From Oscillospiraceae bacterium (lineage in GTDB: Bacteria; Bacillota; Clostridia; Oscillospirales; Oscillospiraceae): 43,997 nucleotides of DNA. This document shows, one piece after another, positions 7,901-15,990 of the stretch. Numbering within the stretch: position 1 is the first letter of the stretch; each line of letters begins with the position of its first letter. Both the position numbers and the translations under genes were made by a program. Location of the stretch: contig SVLX01000018.1 of the NCBI GenBank assembly GCA_015067725.1, positions 1-43,997 of the forward strand. The letters run 5' to 3'. A model generated the notes under the pieces. The model was not told the origin of the DNA. It did no database searches and was given only the letters and a program-made list of their open reading frames with translations.

Positions 7901-9679
7901 CTTTTCCAGATAGCGCAACCCACTGAGTCTGACCGGAATCCGGGGAGAATTGAACCACGGCAAAATCAGAGAAAAAATCTCTTGTTGTGCCGCATTTTTC
8001 AGCATACCGGCAGGAATACAGCCCAAAACCTCCAAAAGAACCTCCTTTTCCTCGTCCTCGGCCTGACGGAGAAAAGGAAGAAGACACTGCCCCATGGACT
8101 GCCCATCGGTGGGGGTGCAGCAGGAAAACAGACTCCCGGCAATGACCTTCAGGCTGTCGGTGATGCGCCGGGCGTGTTTACCGGAGAGGTTTTTTTCGGG
8201 ACGAAGACAGCGAAGCAGGCAGGTTTGCCACAGCCCGGTGCGCTCGGGAAGATGTTCCACCATGGCCGGGGCGCAGGCGGTGGCGGGGGCATTGGGCGGC
8301 AGTTCCTTGCGGTAAGTTGGCCCGGCATCCCCCAGAATGTGCCCCATAATGGTGGCGGCGCGGCGGCGTACGTCCCCCTCCGGGTGCATCAGCAGCTCAT
8401 AGAGCAGGCTGAGGGTATTGCGTTTGCCGGATTGGGGCATTTGCTGACCATATTCTTCAAAGAGCAGGAGATAAGTGCGGATATTGCGCAGATTCTTCTC
8501 TCCCCGGGCTTGTTCCAGCAAACGGCTGAAGCTGTCCGGATTGGAGAAAGACTCCATCAGCCGGAGACTGTGCGCTGTGGCCAAATGGCGCAGGGCTTGC
8601 AGTGTTTCGTCTCCGGTGGTCAGAGAAGGCGGAGTAGAGCTGTGGGGTTGCAGGGCGCAGACCGTGAGCTCCGGGTTAACTCCCCGGGATACCAGATAGT
8701 CCTCAAAGTCCCGGAGTTTGGTATAGACCGTGGCATAGCGTCGCCGCTTTTCCGGGGTCAGGTCCTCCAGCTTTGCCAGAATCCGGTCATAGGCTTCGTC
8801 AAGTGTGCAGATTTGGATTTCCTCCTGTCCGTCTTGCGTCCATCGTCCCCGCACCCGGAAGTCGGCATAAATCAGGAGCAAGGAGGCCATGGGCAGATTC
8901 TCCCATTCCAAATCCCATGTGGAGTGATTGGCGGCGGTGTGTCCGATGGCGGTTAAGCCGTGACCCGCCAAAATCTGCCAGGTATAATAGTAGTGCAGTC
9001 GGGCGGTGCGGCGGGCTTCTTCTCCCCGACAGCCAAATTTTCCCAAATCGTGGCCCAATGCAGCGGCACAGACCAGGGGGATATCCACGCTCAGCCCCGC
9101 CTGCCGGGAGAGACGAGCCAGATGGACAGACACATTGTTCACCCCGATAATATGTCCTGCCGGGTCAAAGGGCGTGCAGTACCGTCCCAGATGCAACAAA
9201 GCGAGGATATGGTACTTCTCCCAGAAGCCCCGGAAACGACGGAATTCCCCAGCGGTGGGGCTGTGACTTAGCTCGTCTTCCGTGGGCCAGCGGATGTCCA
9301 GCAGAGGGTCGTGGGGAAATTCTGCCTCGCTTGCCAGCAGAAAGGACAGGGTATCGAGAAGAAAGTTCATTGCCTGGGTCTGAGCTTCCTCCGGAGCGGG
9401 AATATGAGGGGAAGGGAAAAGCCGGGCGCAAAGGGCGGCATAGCAAAAGGCAAGCCAGCCCTCCCCGGGAGTATCCGGACAGAGCTTATTCATTATGGGA
9501 CGACAGCAGACCTCCGCCCGGTCACAGACCACTCGGCCACCCAATAGAGCCTTCAGATTCCGGGGGAAGTGAACAATTTCCAGAAGTTGTAAAAAACCCC
9601 GGTGACCCAGTCTGACCGCAGGCGCATATCGCTCAGCCAGAACGGAGAGAAACCTGCCTAATTCTGGGGGGTGAGTCAT
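4976..9679 (-). CDS. Multidomain protein: HD, HEAT-like, NadD-like nucleotidyltransferase, GNAT-like, PRTase-like
   Basis: A 1567-residue cytoplasmic protein with no signal peptide. Parts in order: an unassigned helical N-terminus (1-160); an HD-type phosphohydrolase domain (about 175-280) with His186, HD at 210-211 (LGHDLGKFG) and NHSTW at 251-255; a long run of helical, HEAT-like repeats (about 355-880); a nucleotidyltransferase of the NadD/CoaD class (890-1085) with PGTFDPFSLGH at 901-911 and ISSTRIR at 1047-1053; a region resembling a GNAT acetyltransferase (about 1110-1240, ending in EELEALGFCPV); and a type I phosphoribosyltransferase-like part (1260-1460) with VILVDDLLHRRHR at 1378-1390, which lacks the usual TG-T of the PRPP loop. 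Together this suggests NAD- or nucleotide-related chemistry. AAAGGAGGGAT precedes the ATG. First gene of a two-gene operon with the dehydrogenase-like gene. HD and nucleotidyltransferase calls are firm, the GNAT and PRTase calls tentative. Confidence 0.8.
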   Translation of the reverse strand: MTHPPELGRFLSVLAERYAPAVRLGHRGFLQLLEIVHFPRNLKALLGGRVVCDRAEVCCRPIMNKLCPDTPGEGWLAFCYAALCARLFPSPHIPAPEEAQTQAMNFLLDTLSFLLASEAEFPHDPLLDIRWPTEDELSHSPTAGEFRRFRGFWEKYHILALLHLGRYCTPFDPAGHIIGVNNVSVHLARLSRQAGLSVDIPLVCAAALGHDLGKFGCRGEEARRTARLHYYYTWQILAGHGLTAIGHTAANHSTWDLEWENLPMASLLLIYADFRVRGRWTQDGQEEIQICTLDEAYDRILAKLEDLTPEKRRRYATVYTKLRDFEDYLVSRGVNPELTVCALQPHSSTPPSLTTGDETLQALRHLATAHSLRLMESFSNPDSFSRLLEQARGEKNLRNIRTYLLLFEEYGQQMPQSGKRNTLSLLYELLMHPEGDVRRRAATIMGHILGDAGPTYRKELPPNAPATACAPAMVEHLPERTGLWQTCLLRCLRPEKNLSGKHARRITDSLKVIAGSLFSCCTPTDGQSMGQCLLPFLRQAEDEEKEVLLEVLGCIPAGMLKNAAQQEIFSLILPWFNSPRIPVRLSGLRYLEKLLAQCPGCAQIIAAGVAGMATSDSFALHYARNQLLAQCGQPVSLPRIAESRLFLENLKNAVHWRVKLVHLRYLRDKALAEPATAFHTATHLANLLSVSEHLPVRECAGQMLLELCHLLSTEQRNELLVDLTRELETGQEQVSHYVAPVLGRLLCQMPDQEMGEGLDYLSDLIGSSGGRAVKAAVSALHTLGAVLSAPEDRLPRESRRRCLSLLMLGVAHYDPTIHTAALGVLCREVLGCPEIPLALRRDDLILVGKKLLCMLTPPAGSVPDFYHRAAMLNHLYRLLVVCRVEGLTFPAPAPKPVAFFPGTFDPFSLGHKEIVRAVSRLGYQVYLAIDEFSWSKRTIPRLLRRKIAAMSVSDLWEVYLYPDELPVNLADPASLSAMSAQFPGRTVTLVVGSDVIANASAYGSEVPHSVRWYDHVVFCRGEDKPQLSAILRGKVQILDPPDWCRGISSTRIRAAVDQALDISAMVDPVVQSFIYANGLYLHSPAQKSSTQTGDIHFLPITQVNSPLPAPLSALMSRHPEATALCLCRQNQATPLGWVCGHGVKTGELLFALGSPEASSWVRAQAVGRIFLVDGVSVLEESIPNARRLLVKELLARSLQAEYGWALCRCGQEDGLREELEALGFCPVPGQPELLQVNLSSPLVLIEDVAQNIKPPLHTDPEVQKALRQARQNLYRTLNRIRPGHLLLPFDAGLLAQAISRRVQGYNPAQSGETPLGQWMCVPCGAILSGEAVPHTVTKTLHSDKVYTHDLQHFTITQAPGYPPLSSQIRTLGAFGRPVILVDDLLHRRHRFSALDPMFQAEGLDIRQILVGILSGHGRDSLLSRGREVDCLYYIPNLHLVLRESSLYPYLGGYSIAGGQVEGILHPGINPILPYARPEFFRDEDGFRLSQVALENARDILQALEKQHLFHFSTAMTIGRMGGAVYHPRLPHRGKNLRHDLRFCPSDCVEDDLTWLKRIASKEVTDGL

Positions 9680-9709
9680 AACAAATCCCTCCTTTTTGTT
9701 GTTGCCTTT

Positions 9710-9738
9710 ATCCTAGTTCCCGGCAGGTGCAAAGGCAA
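9710..9738 (-). promoter_or_regulatory. Candidate promoter of the multidomain gene
   Basis: Minus strand: -35 TTGCCT (9733-9738), 17-base spacer, -10 TAGGAT (9710-9715). Start would fall about 25 bases before the ATG. Confidence 0.5.
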
Positions 9739-9775
9739 GGGAAGGCAGTCGGCAGGGAAAAGCCAGCCATAACAC

Positions 9776-9810
9776 AAAAAACTCACCTGCCGGAAGTGGG
9801 CAGGTGAGTA
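9776..9810 (-). terminator. Terminator after the amino acid permease
   Basis: Minus strand: ACTCACCTGCC, loop CACTTCC, GGCAGGTGAGT, then TTTTT. Eleven perfect base pairs. Confidence 0.9.
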
Positions 9811-9826
9811 AAGGAGAAGATGAAGA

Positions 9827-11143
9827 TCAATTGGCCAGCGCCTTGTTCTTTTTCTGGAGCAGAATATAGACAGGCAGACCGATGAGGGTGATGCCGATAC
9901 CGATGAGGGACAGGACAGGGTCGCTGATGAGGGTGCTGACCAGAATGAATCCGCCACCCAGTGCGCCCACCAGAGGAACAACGGGATACAGAGGCACCCG
10001 ATAGCCATGCTTATCGGACAGACCGCGCTTGCGGAGGATGAACACACCCACAACGCCCAGCACGAAGAAAATCCACAGCACGAAAATCAGCATATCGGTC
10101 AGGGTGTTGAACGAACCGGAGAGGATGTAAATCACAGCCAGAACAGACTGCATAATCAGGGCATTGGTGGGGGTACCCAGCTTGGGATGGACAGCGCCGA
10201 TAATCTTTGCCGCAGGGAGCAGACCACGGGAGGCCATAGCCTGAGGCACACGGGCGGCGGTCATCAGGTAGCCATTGAGCGCGCCGAAGACGGAAATCAT
10301 AATGCCAATGGTCAGGAAGATGGTACCACCCTCGCCAAACAGAGCGGCGGCGACCTCAAAGCCGGGACGGTCAGAGGCGGCGAGCTGAGCGGCGGGCAGG
10401 GTATTGAAGGCCACGATGTTGAACACGGCATAGACCGCAATGACGAAGATGATGCCGATGGAGATGACCCGGGGCAGATTCTTCTTGGGCTCTTTCATCT
10501 CGCCGGCCATATTGGTGACGCCAATCCAGCCGTCATAAGCCCAGAGTGTACCCAAAATGGCAAGACCGGCGGCACTGTCACCAATGAGGTCGGAGGACAT
10601 ACCCGCCGCACCGGGCATAGCGCCCTTGACAAAGCCCATGGCCAGAATCGCCACGATAGGGACCAGCTTGCCAATGGTAGCGGCAACCTGGACGAAGCCG
10701 CCGAATCTGGTGGAGAGAATATTCAGGACGAGGACGAAAACCAGAACGCCAATGGCCAGGAAACGCTGCCCCCACTCGCCCATTTCCACGAAGTAGGCGG
10801 CATAGGTGGCAAAGGCGATGGCCTGAGCCGCAACGGATGCGGGATAGGAGATGATGGACTGCACCCAGCCCAGCAGGAAGCCCCACTTGGGTCCATAGAG
10901 ATCCTCCAGATAGGAATACAGACCGCCGGCCTTGGGGATATTGGCGGCAATCTCAGCAATGGACAGTGCGGAAGCCAGCGTAACGATACCGCCCACAATC
11001 CATGCCACCAGAGCAAGGACAGGACTGCCTGCGTTCATGAGAACAACGCCGGGCTTCAGGAAGATGCCGGAGCCGATGATCATGCCGACCACCAGCGCCA
11101 GACCCTGGAGCATACCCAGGGACTTTTTCATTTCTTGTTTCAA
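9827..11143 (-). CDS. APC-family amino acid permease
   Basis: Inner-membrane amino acid transporter of the APC superfamily, about 438 residues with roughly 12 hydrophobic segments. The first membrane segment carries the substrate-binding signature GMIIGSGIFLKPG. The next part (AWIVGGIVTLASALSIAEIAANIPKAGGLYSYLEDLYG) is typical of the LAT/SteT exchanger branch, so a serine/threonine or other neutral amino acid exchanger is likely; the substrate is not readable. The frame opens at a GTG (11150-11152), but TTG at 11141-11143 is chosen because AGAGGTG lies five bases ahead; an ATG at 11129-11131 is the third option. Single-gene unit with a consensus promoter and strong terminator. Confidence 0.9.
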   Translation of the reverse strand: MKQEMKKSLGMLQGLALVVGMIIGSGIFLKPGVVLMNAGSPVLALVAWIVGGIVTLASALSIAEIAANIPKAGGLYSYLEDLYGPKWGFLLGWVQSIISYPASVAAQAIAFATYAAYFVEMGEWGQRFLAIGVLVFVLVLNILSTRFGGFVQVAATIGKLVPIVAILAMGFVKGAMPGAAGMSSDLIGDSAAGLAILGTLWAYDGWIGVTNMAGEMKEPKKNLPRVISIGIIFVIAVYAVFNIVAFNTLPAAQLAASDRPGFEVAAALFGEGGTIFLTIGIMISVFGALNGYLMTAARVPQAMASRGLLPAAKIIGAVHPKLGTPTNALIMQSVLAVIYILSGSFNTLTDMLIFVLWIFFVLGVVGVFILRKRGLSDKHGYRVPLYPVVPLVGALGGGFILVSTLISDPVLSLIGIGITLIGLPVYILLQKKNKALAN

Positions 11144-11214
11144 ACCTAACACCTCTTTATTCTATATCGGAAAACCATAAACCCGCACCCAGAATTGGCA
11201 CGGATTACCGGCTT

Positions 11215-11243
11215 ATTATACTGGCTTAAGGTATGGCTGTCAA
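11215..11243 (-). promoter_or_regulatory. Full-consensus promoter of the permease gene
   Basis: Minus strand: TTGACA (11238-11243), exactly 17 bases, TATAAT (11215-11220). A perfect sigma-70/sigma-A match, so expression should be strong unless repressed. Confidence 0.9.
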
Positions 11244-11297
11244 TTGAATTTTTCTCAAAAGACGCGGAGTTGTTTGTTTTTTCTGCACTACTGATAA

Positions 11298-11325
11298 CCC
11301 CCGGCATCTTTTAGGATACCGGGGG
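11298..11325 (-). terminator. Hairpin after the RNase J gene
   Basis: Minus strand CCCCCGGTATC / GATGCCGGGGG with a short loop, eight bases past the stop codon. The following bases are only moderately T-rich (TTATCAG), so termination is probable rather than certain. Confidence 0.6.
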
Positions 11326-11332
11326 GAAAGAC

Positions 11333-12988
11333 TCAGATTTCCATGATAACCGGGAGAATCATAGGGTTACGCTTGGTGGTTTTGAACAGGTAGCTGGACA
11401 AGTCACCCTTGATGGTGGACTTAATGGTTGCCCAGTCCCGGATGTGCTTCCTCTGGCAACGCTCAATGGAGTCAATGGCAATGAGCCGCAAATCTTCCAT
11501 CAGGTATTCCGATTCCTTCACATAGACAAAGCCACGGGTGATGATGTCAGGCCCGGTAAGAATACTGCCGTCTTCGCTGGACAGGTTCACGCAGACCACC
11601 AGCATACCATCCTGCGCCAGATGCTTCCGGTCACGGAGGACCACACTGCCCACATCGCCCACGCCGGTGCCGTCCACCAATACCTTACCTGCCGGGACGG
11701 TGCCGCCGGGCTTACAGGTGCGGCTGGACAGTTCCAGAACCTGACCGATGTCGGAGATGAAGATGTTCTTGGGATTCATGCCCATGAGCTTGGCCAATTT
11801 GCCGTGAATCTGCAGATGGCGCTGTTCGCCATGGACGGGGATAAAGAATTTGGGTTTGGTCAGGGCCTGGATGATTTTCAGTTCCTCCTGACAGGCGTGC
11901 CCGGAGACATGCAGACCCTCAGACTTCTCATAGACCACCTCAGCACCCTTGCGGTAGAGCTCGTTGATGATTTTAGAGACGGCCTTCTCATTGCCGGGGA
12001 TGGCGGAGGCGGAGATGATGATCCGGTCACCGGGCTGGATATCCACCTGCTTGTGGGTGGAGAAGGCCATGCGGTACAGTGCGGACATATTCTCGCCCTG
12101 AGAGCCGGTGGAGACAATGACCACCTTGTCTCTGGGTAGAGTCTTAATGGCGCTGATGTCCACGATGGTATTGGCAGGGACATGGAGATAATTCAGCTCC
12201 GTGGCCACCTTCAGCATATTCTCCATACTGCGCCCGGTGACGGCCACCTTCTTGCCATAGCGGTGGGCGGTCTGGAGTACCGCCTGAATCCGGTGCATAT
12301 TGGAGGCGAAGGTGGTAACGATGATTCTCTGGTCACAGCTCTTAAACTGCCGGTCCAGACTTTCCGCCACCACCAGCTCAGAGGGGGTATAGCCTGCCCG
12401 TTCCACATTGGTGGAGTCACACAGCAGAGCCAGTACACCTTCGTTGCCCAGCGCGCCCAGCCGGGCCAAATCCATCATGCCACCTTCGGCGGTGGGGTCG
12501 ATTTTGAAGTCGCCGGTCATGATGATTTTGCCCACGGGGGTGGTGATGCAGAAACAGACGGCATCGGCAATGGAATGGTTAACATGGATGAACTCAATCT
12601 GGAAGCAACCGGCTTTGACGATATCGCCGGGTTTATGGGTCACCAGCTCCACTTGGTCAGCCAAACCATGCTCCTCCAGCTTCAGCCGGATGAGTCCGCC
12701 GGTCATGGGGGTCACATGGACGGGGGCATAGACCTGCTGCAAGGCATAGGGCAGAGAGCCGATATGGTCCTCGTGCCCATGGGTGATGAAGAAGTCCCGG
12801 AGCTTCTGCTGATTCTTCACCAGATAGGTAAAGTCCGGAATCACCAAATCGACGCCATACATATCGTCCTCGGGGAAGCCAACGCCGCAGTCCACCACGA
12901 TCATGTCCTTGCCGTACTCCAGGACGGTGATGTTCTTGCCAATTTCGTTCAGACCGCCCAGGGGTATAATTTTCAGTTTTTCAGCCAA
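11333..12988 (-). CDS. rnj: Ribonuclease J
   Basis: Metallo-beta-lactamase ribonuclease with 5' exonuclease and endonuclease activity, central to mRNA decay and rRNA processing in Firmicutes. Length 551 matches the family. The N-terminal IIPLGGLNEIGKN leads into the zinc motif HGHEDH at residues 70-75. Later come the MTGDFKID aspartate segment, LLCDSTN, the beta-CASP stretch ENMSALYRMA, and SGHACQEELK with the HGEQRHL histidine. The only start in reach is TTG at 12986-12988, with AAGGAG about 11 bases ahead. It has a leader of about 260 bases with several hairpins, described separately. Confidence 0.95.
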   Translation of the reverse strand: MAEKLKIIPLGGLNEIGKNITVLEYGKDMIVVDCGVGFPEDDMYGVDLVIPDFTYLVKNQQKLRDFFITHGHEDHIGSLPYALQQVYAPVHVTPMTGGLIRLKLEEHGLADQVELVTHKPGDIVKAGCFQIEFIHVNHSIADAVCFCITTPVGKIIMTGDFKIDPTAEGGMMDLARLGALGNEGVLALLCDSTNVERAGYTPSELVVAESLDRQFKSCDQRIIVTTFASNMHRIQAVLQTAHRYGKKVAVTGRSMENMLKVATELNYLHVPANTIVDISAIKTLPRDKVVIVSTGSQGENMSALYRMAFSTHKQVDIQPGDRIIISASAIPGNEKAVSKIINELYRKGAEVVYEKSEGLHVSGHACQEELKIIQALTKPKFFIPVHGEQRHLQIHGKLAKLMGMNPKNIFISDIGQVLELSSRTCKPGGTVPAGKVLVDGTGVGDVGSVVLRDRKHLAQDGMLVVCVNLSSEDGSILTGPDIITRGFVYVKESEYLMEDLRLIAIDSIERCQRKHIRDWATIKSTIKGDLSSYLFKTTKRNPMILPVIMEI

Positions 12989-13010
12989 ATAAAAGTCAAC
13001 TCCTTTTTGT

Positions 13011-13262
13011 TCAAAAAACAGACCGAAAGTATCCGGTCAGGGGGGAATTTGCCTGGATTTTGGGAAAAAAGCGCAACAAAAGAAACACCCAATTTTCCTT
13101 GTGTCCATGGCCCTGCTCCGCCATGGGTTTGCGAGGAAAATGGCTGTTATTTGTCTGTTTGACTTTTCCCCATTGTGGTATGGATGGGATTGTAAATAAA
13201 CCGGCAGAGCCTTTACCGGGGCTCATCACCGGGGAAAGATAAACCAATTGCTTTCATTATAG
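13011..13262 (-). promoter_or_regulatory. Promoter -10 and long structured leader of the RNase J gene
   Basis: Minus strand TATAAT lies at 13256-13261; no good -35 was found at 16-18 bases. The implied transcript has a two-part hairpin at 13201-13232 (CCGG..GAGCC / GGCTC..CCGG) followed by TTTATTT. Later, GACCG / CGGTC at 13020-13038 is followed by TGTTTTTTG (13011-13019), which looks like an intrinsic terminator only about 30 bases before the TTG start. Condition-dependent read-through or self-cleavage by RNase J are possibilities; neither is shown. No ORF with a ribosome site was seen in the leader. Confidence 0.45.
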
Positions 13263-13331
13263 CACAACTTATGGCAAAAGTATACCCCTAATTTTTTGAA
13301 GTTGAGTTGCCAGCCGGCTTCGGGGCGAGAG

Positions 13332-13364
13332 AAAACGGCGAGCCCGGTTAAGACTCGCCGTTTT
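13332..13364 (-). terminator. Terminator after the SLH-NlpC gene
   Basis: Minus strand AACGGCGAG / CTCGCCGTT with an 11-base loop, followed by TTTTC. Nine perfect pairs. Confidence 0.8.
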
Positions 13365-13395
13365 GGTGGTTTGGTTAAGGGGTTGCCGACCTGTA

Positions 13396-15153
13396 TCAGG
13401 GGATAATCCGCCGGGCGCCGAAGTAGTGGCGGGAATAGTAGTCGCTGTCCACGGCATCGACCACCACGCCCCGCTTGGAGTTGGCGGCATGGACGAACAG
13501 ACCGTCACCGATATAAATGCCAATGTGGCTGATTTCATAAGTGGTGACACCGTCGTGGAAGAAAATCAGGTCGCCGGGGAGCAGCTCATCTTTGGAGACT
13601 TCCCAACTGTCTTCATAGTACCACTGGTTGGTGGCGGTACGACCCACCTTGTAACCAAAGTGGCGGTAGACATAGTACACCAGACCGGAGCAGTCGAAGC
13701 CGTCATCGGGATGTTCTGCACCCCAGACGTAGTCATAGCCCACAAACTGCAGGGCGAAATCCACCAGTGCGGCGGCTTCTTCACGGCCCTCGCCATTTTC
13801 GTGTTCGTTCTGGCTGTTGTCGACCCAGCGCTGGTAATAGAGATATGTACGGTAGAACATGGCCAGAGCCTGCTGGCACTGGGTGTGGGCTCTGGGTTCC
13901 AGTTTGCCGCCGGAACCCTTGACAATACCCATGGAGTACAGCAGACGGGTGGCGGGCTTGGCATACTCCTGCACCAGATGACCGTCAGAGAAGGTGGTCA
14001 GGTCGACGGTGGTATCGTCAATCCGGTTGAATTCCACCACCATAAGGAAGTTGCCAATGATGGAGAAGAACTGCTCTCTGGTGATGGGGTCATCAGGCTT
14101 AAAGATGCCGCCGGGGTAGCCGTTGATGATGCCCAGATAGTAAGCGGTGGTGATGATCGTATCGTCCACGTCGGTGAAGGGGGAGTCCATTTTCTCCGGA
14201 GCAAAGTCGGGATAGATGGCGAAGAAAGCGGTAGTGGCGATGTAGCAAGCTTCTTTCCGGGTGATGTTGGAGCCCATGTTCCGGCCCTCAAGAATGGAGG
14301 GAATCAGATTGTCCTCATCCATAGGCTTCAGCTCTTCTTTGGCCCATGCCGCCATACCGGGGTACTTTTCCTCAAAAGGTTTCTCACCGGGTTCACTGGG
14401 TTGGGGCTCGGTGGGTGTGGGTTCGGAGGGCTCGGGCTCGGTGGGAGCGGGTTCAGTGGGAGCGGGTTCGGTAGGCTCAGTGGGGTCACCGGGGCAAATG
14501 GGGGGCGTGGGCATGGGGTTGCTCTGAGCGAAAATGATCATATATGCCCGGTAGAACATAATCAGACCCTGCTCACAGGAGGTCTGCGCCTTGGGCTCAA
14601 GACTGGTGCCGGTACCTCTGACGATGCCGGTGCCAACGCAGGCCTGCGCCGCCGTCAATGCCCAGCTTGCCACCTGATTCCGGTCGTCAAACTGGCTCAG
14701 GTCGCTGTAATGTTTGGGGCTGTCCACATTCTCCCAACCGGAGGACAGCAGGAACTGATAGATGAAACAGAAGAATTCTTCACGGGTCAGCATTTGCTGG
14801 GGCTTAAATGTGCCGTCGCCGTAACCCTTGACCAGACCCACGGCATAAGCCTTGGCGGCAATGATACTGTCGGTGTCGGTGAAGGGCTTCTCATTGGTGA
14901 CGGGAATGGGTTCACCCAGCAGAGTCTCATAGACCTGCACCGCAACGCCGCACATTTCCAGCCGGTTGATGTTGTCTTTCAGGCTGGCCTTGTCCTGCAA
15001 TTCCTGGGGGATGAGCCCAAGCTCCTGCATTTTGTCCAAATCATACTTTGCCCAGTCGCTGGCATCGCCATAGGCCAGAACCGTGGGAATCAAGGTTGCC
15101 ACAATTGCCACAAGGCAAAGCAGGGCAAGGATCTGTTTCCAAAATTTTCTCAT
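13396..15153 (-). CDS. Secreted SLH-domain NlpC/P60 peptidoglycan endopeptidase
   Basis: A 585-residue exported cell-wall hydrolase. A signal peptide covers about 1-27 (KFWKQILALLCLVAIVATL, cut after VLA). Two blocks of SLH-like repeats follow, each about three units (about 30-215 and 260-450; for example GYGDGTFKPQQMLTREEFF and GYPGGIFKPDDPITREQFF), which should tether the protein to the wall. A Pro/Thr/Glu-rich linker lies between the blocks. The C-terminal NlpC/P60 domain has the nucleophile Cys488 in FDCSG, His543 in SHIGIYIG and His555 in FVHAA. It cuts peptide stems of peptidoglycan, probably in wall turnover. GGAGG at 15162-15166 precedes the ATG and overlaps the end of exoA, so the two form an operon. 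Confidence 0.92.
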   Translation of the reverse strand: MRKFWKQILALLCLVAIVATLIPTVLAYGDASDWAKYDLDKMQELGLIPQELQDKASLKDNINRLEMCGVAVQVYETLLGEPIPVTNEKPFTDTDSIIAAKAYAVGLVKGYGDGTFKPQQMLTREEFFCFIYQFLLSSGWENVDSPKHYSDLSQFDDRNQVASWALTAAQACVGTGIVRGTGTSLEPKAQTSCEQGLIMFYRAYMIIFAQSNPMPTPPICPGDPTEPTEPAPTEPAPTEPEPSEPTPTEPQPSEPGEKPFEEKYPGMAAWAKEELKPMDEDNLIPSILEGRNMGSNITRKEACYIATTAFFAIYPDFAPEKMDSPFTDVDDTIITTAYYLGIINGYPGGIFKPDDPITREQFFSIIGNFLMVVEFNRIDDTTVDLTTFSDGHLVQEYAKPATRLLYSMGIVKGSGGKLEPRAHTQCQQALAMFYRTYLYYQRWVDNSQNEHENGEGREEAAALVDFALQFVGYDYVWGAEHPDDGFDCSGLVYYVYRHFGYKVGRTATNQWYYEDSWEVSKDELLPGDLIFFHDGVTTYEISHIGIYIGDGLFVHAANSKRGVVVDAVDSDYYSRHYFGARRIIP

Positions 15154-15156
15154 TGA

Positions 15157-15924
15157 TCAAACCTCCATGTTCAGTTCCAGCCGGACCGGGCAATGGTCAG
15201 AGCCGAAAACTTCGCTGTGAATGTCCGCAGCCTGAATTTGGGGCTGCAGCGAGTCGGACACCAGGAAATAGTCAATCCGCCATCCGGCGTTGTTCTTTCT
15301 GGCGTTGAACCGGTAGCTCCACCAGCTATAGGCCCCGGTTTTGTCGGGATTGAGCCAGCGGAAGGTATCGGTAAAGCCTGCCTGCAAAAGGGTGGTGAAG
15401 CTCTGCCGTTCTTCGTCGGAGAAGCCTGCGTTTCCCCGGTTGGGGCCGGGATTCTTCAAATCAATCTCCTGATGGGCCACGTTCAAATCTCCGCAGGCAA
15501 TGACCGGCTTCACCATGGCAAGGTCACAGAGCCGGTTGCGGAAAGCCTCATCCCACTTCAGCCGGAAGTCCAGCCGCTTCAGCCCGTCCTGGGCATTGGG
15601 GGTATAGCAGGTGACCAGATAGAAGCCGGGATACTCCAGCGTAATCATTCGCCCCTCATGGTCCAGTTCTTCTGTGCCCACCCCATAGGTGACGGACAGC
15701 GGCTCATGCTTGGCGAAGATGGCTGTACCGGAATAACCCTTCTTCTCTGCGGAACACCAGTACTGCCGGTAACCGGGCAAATCCAGAGCAATCTGCTCCG
15801 GCTGGAGTTTGGTTTCCTGCAGGCAGAAGAAGTCCGCGTTCATGGTGGCGAAGGTTTCCGGGAAGCCCTTTTCCATGCAAGCCCGGAGACCATTGACATT
15901 CCAGGATACAAAGCGCAAGTGCAT
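15157..15924 (-). CDS. exoA: Exodeoxyribonuclease III / AP endonuclease
   Basis: Base-excision-repair enzyme that nicks DNA at abasic sites and has 3' exonuclease and 3' phosphatase action. Length 255, as in ExoA/Xth. Family motifs in order: FVSWNVNGLRA at the N-terminus, FCLQETKL with the metal-binding Glu, VTCYTPNAQ, ACGDLNVAH with the catalytic Asp/Asn pair, WRIDYFLVSD, and the final GSDHCPV with the catalytic Asp-His. The longer open frame to 16002 is rejected: AAGGAGGT lies directly before the ATG at 15922-15924 and a good promoter sits just upstream at 15962-15990. First gene of the operon; the SLH-NlpC gene starts three bases after its stop. Confidence 0.95.
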   Translation of the reverse strand: MHLRFVSWNVNGLRACMEKGFPETFATMNADFFCLQETKLQPEQIALDLPGYRQYWCSAEKKGYSGTAIFAKHEPLSVTYGVGTEELDHEGRMITLEYPGFYLVTCYTPNAQDGLKRLDFRLKWDEAFRNRLCDLAMVKPVIACGDLNVAHQEIDLKNPGPNRGNAGFSDEERQSFTTLLQAGFTDTFRWLNPDKTGAYSWWSYRFNARKNNAGWRIDYFLVSDSLQPQIQAADIHSEVFGSDHCPVRLELNMEV

Positions 15925-15961
15925 CGACCTCCTTTTCGACAGTTTTTCCGTCTTTGCCCAT

Positions 15962-15990
15962 ATCATAACAAAAAAAGGAACAGATTGCAA
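15962..15990 (-). promoter_or_regulatory. Promoter of exoA operon
   Basis: Minus strand: TTGCAA (15985-15990), 17-base spacer, TATGAT (15962-15967). Confidence 0.8.

Noticed and set aside
13363..15156. Plus-strand ORF of 597 codons opposite the SLH-NlpC gene
   Set aside because: Shadow of a GC-rich gene on the other strand, with Gly/Val-rich low-complexity product. The minus strand has signal peptide, SLH repeats and catalytic motifs.
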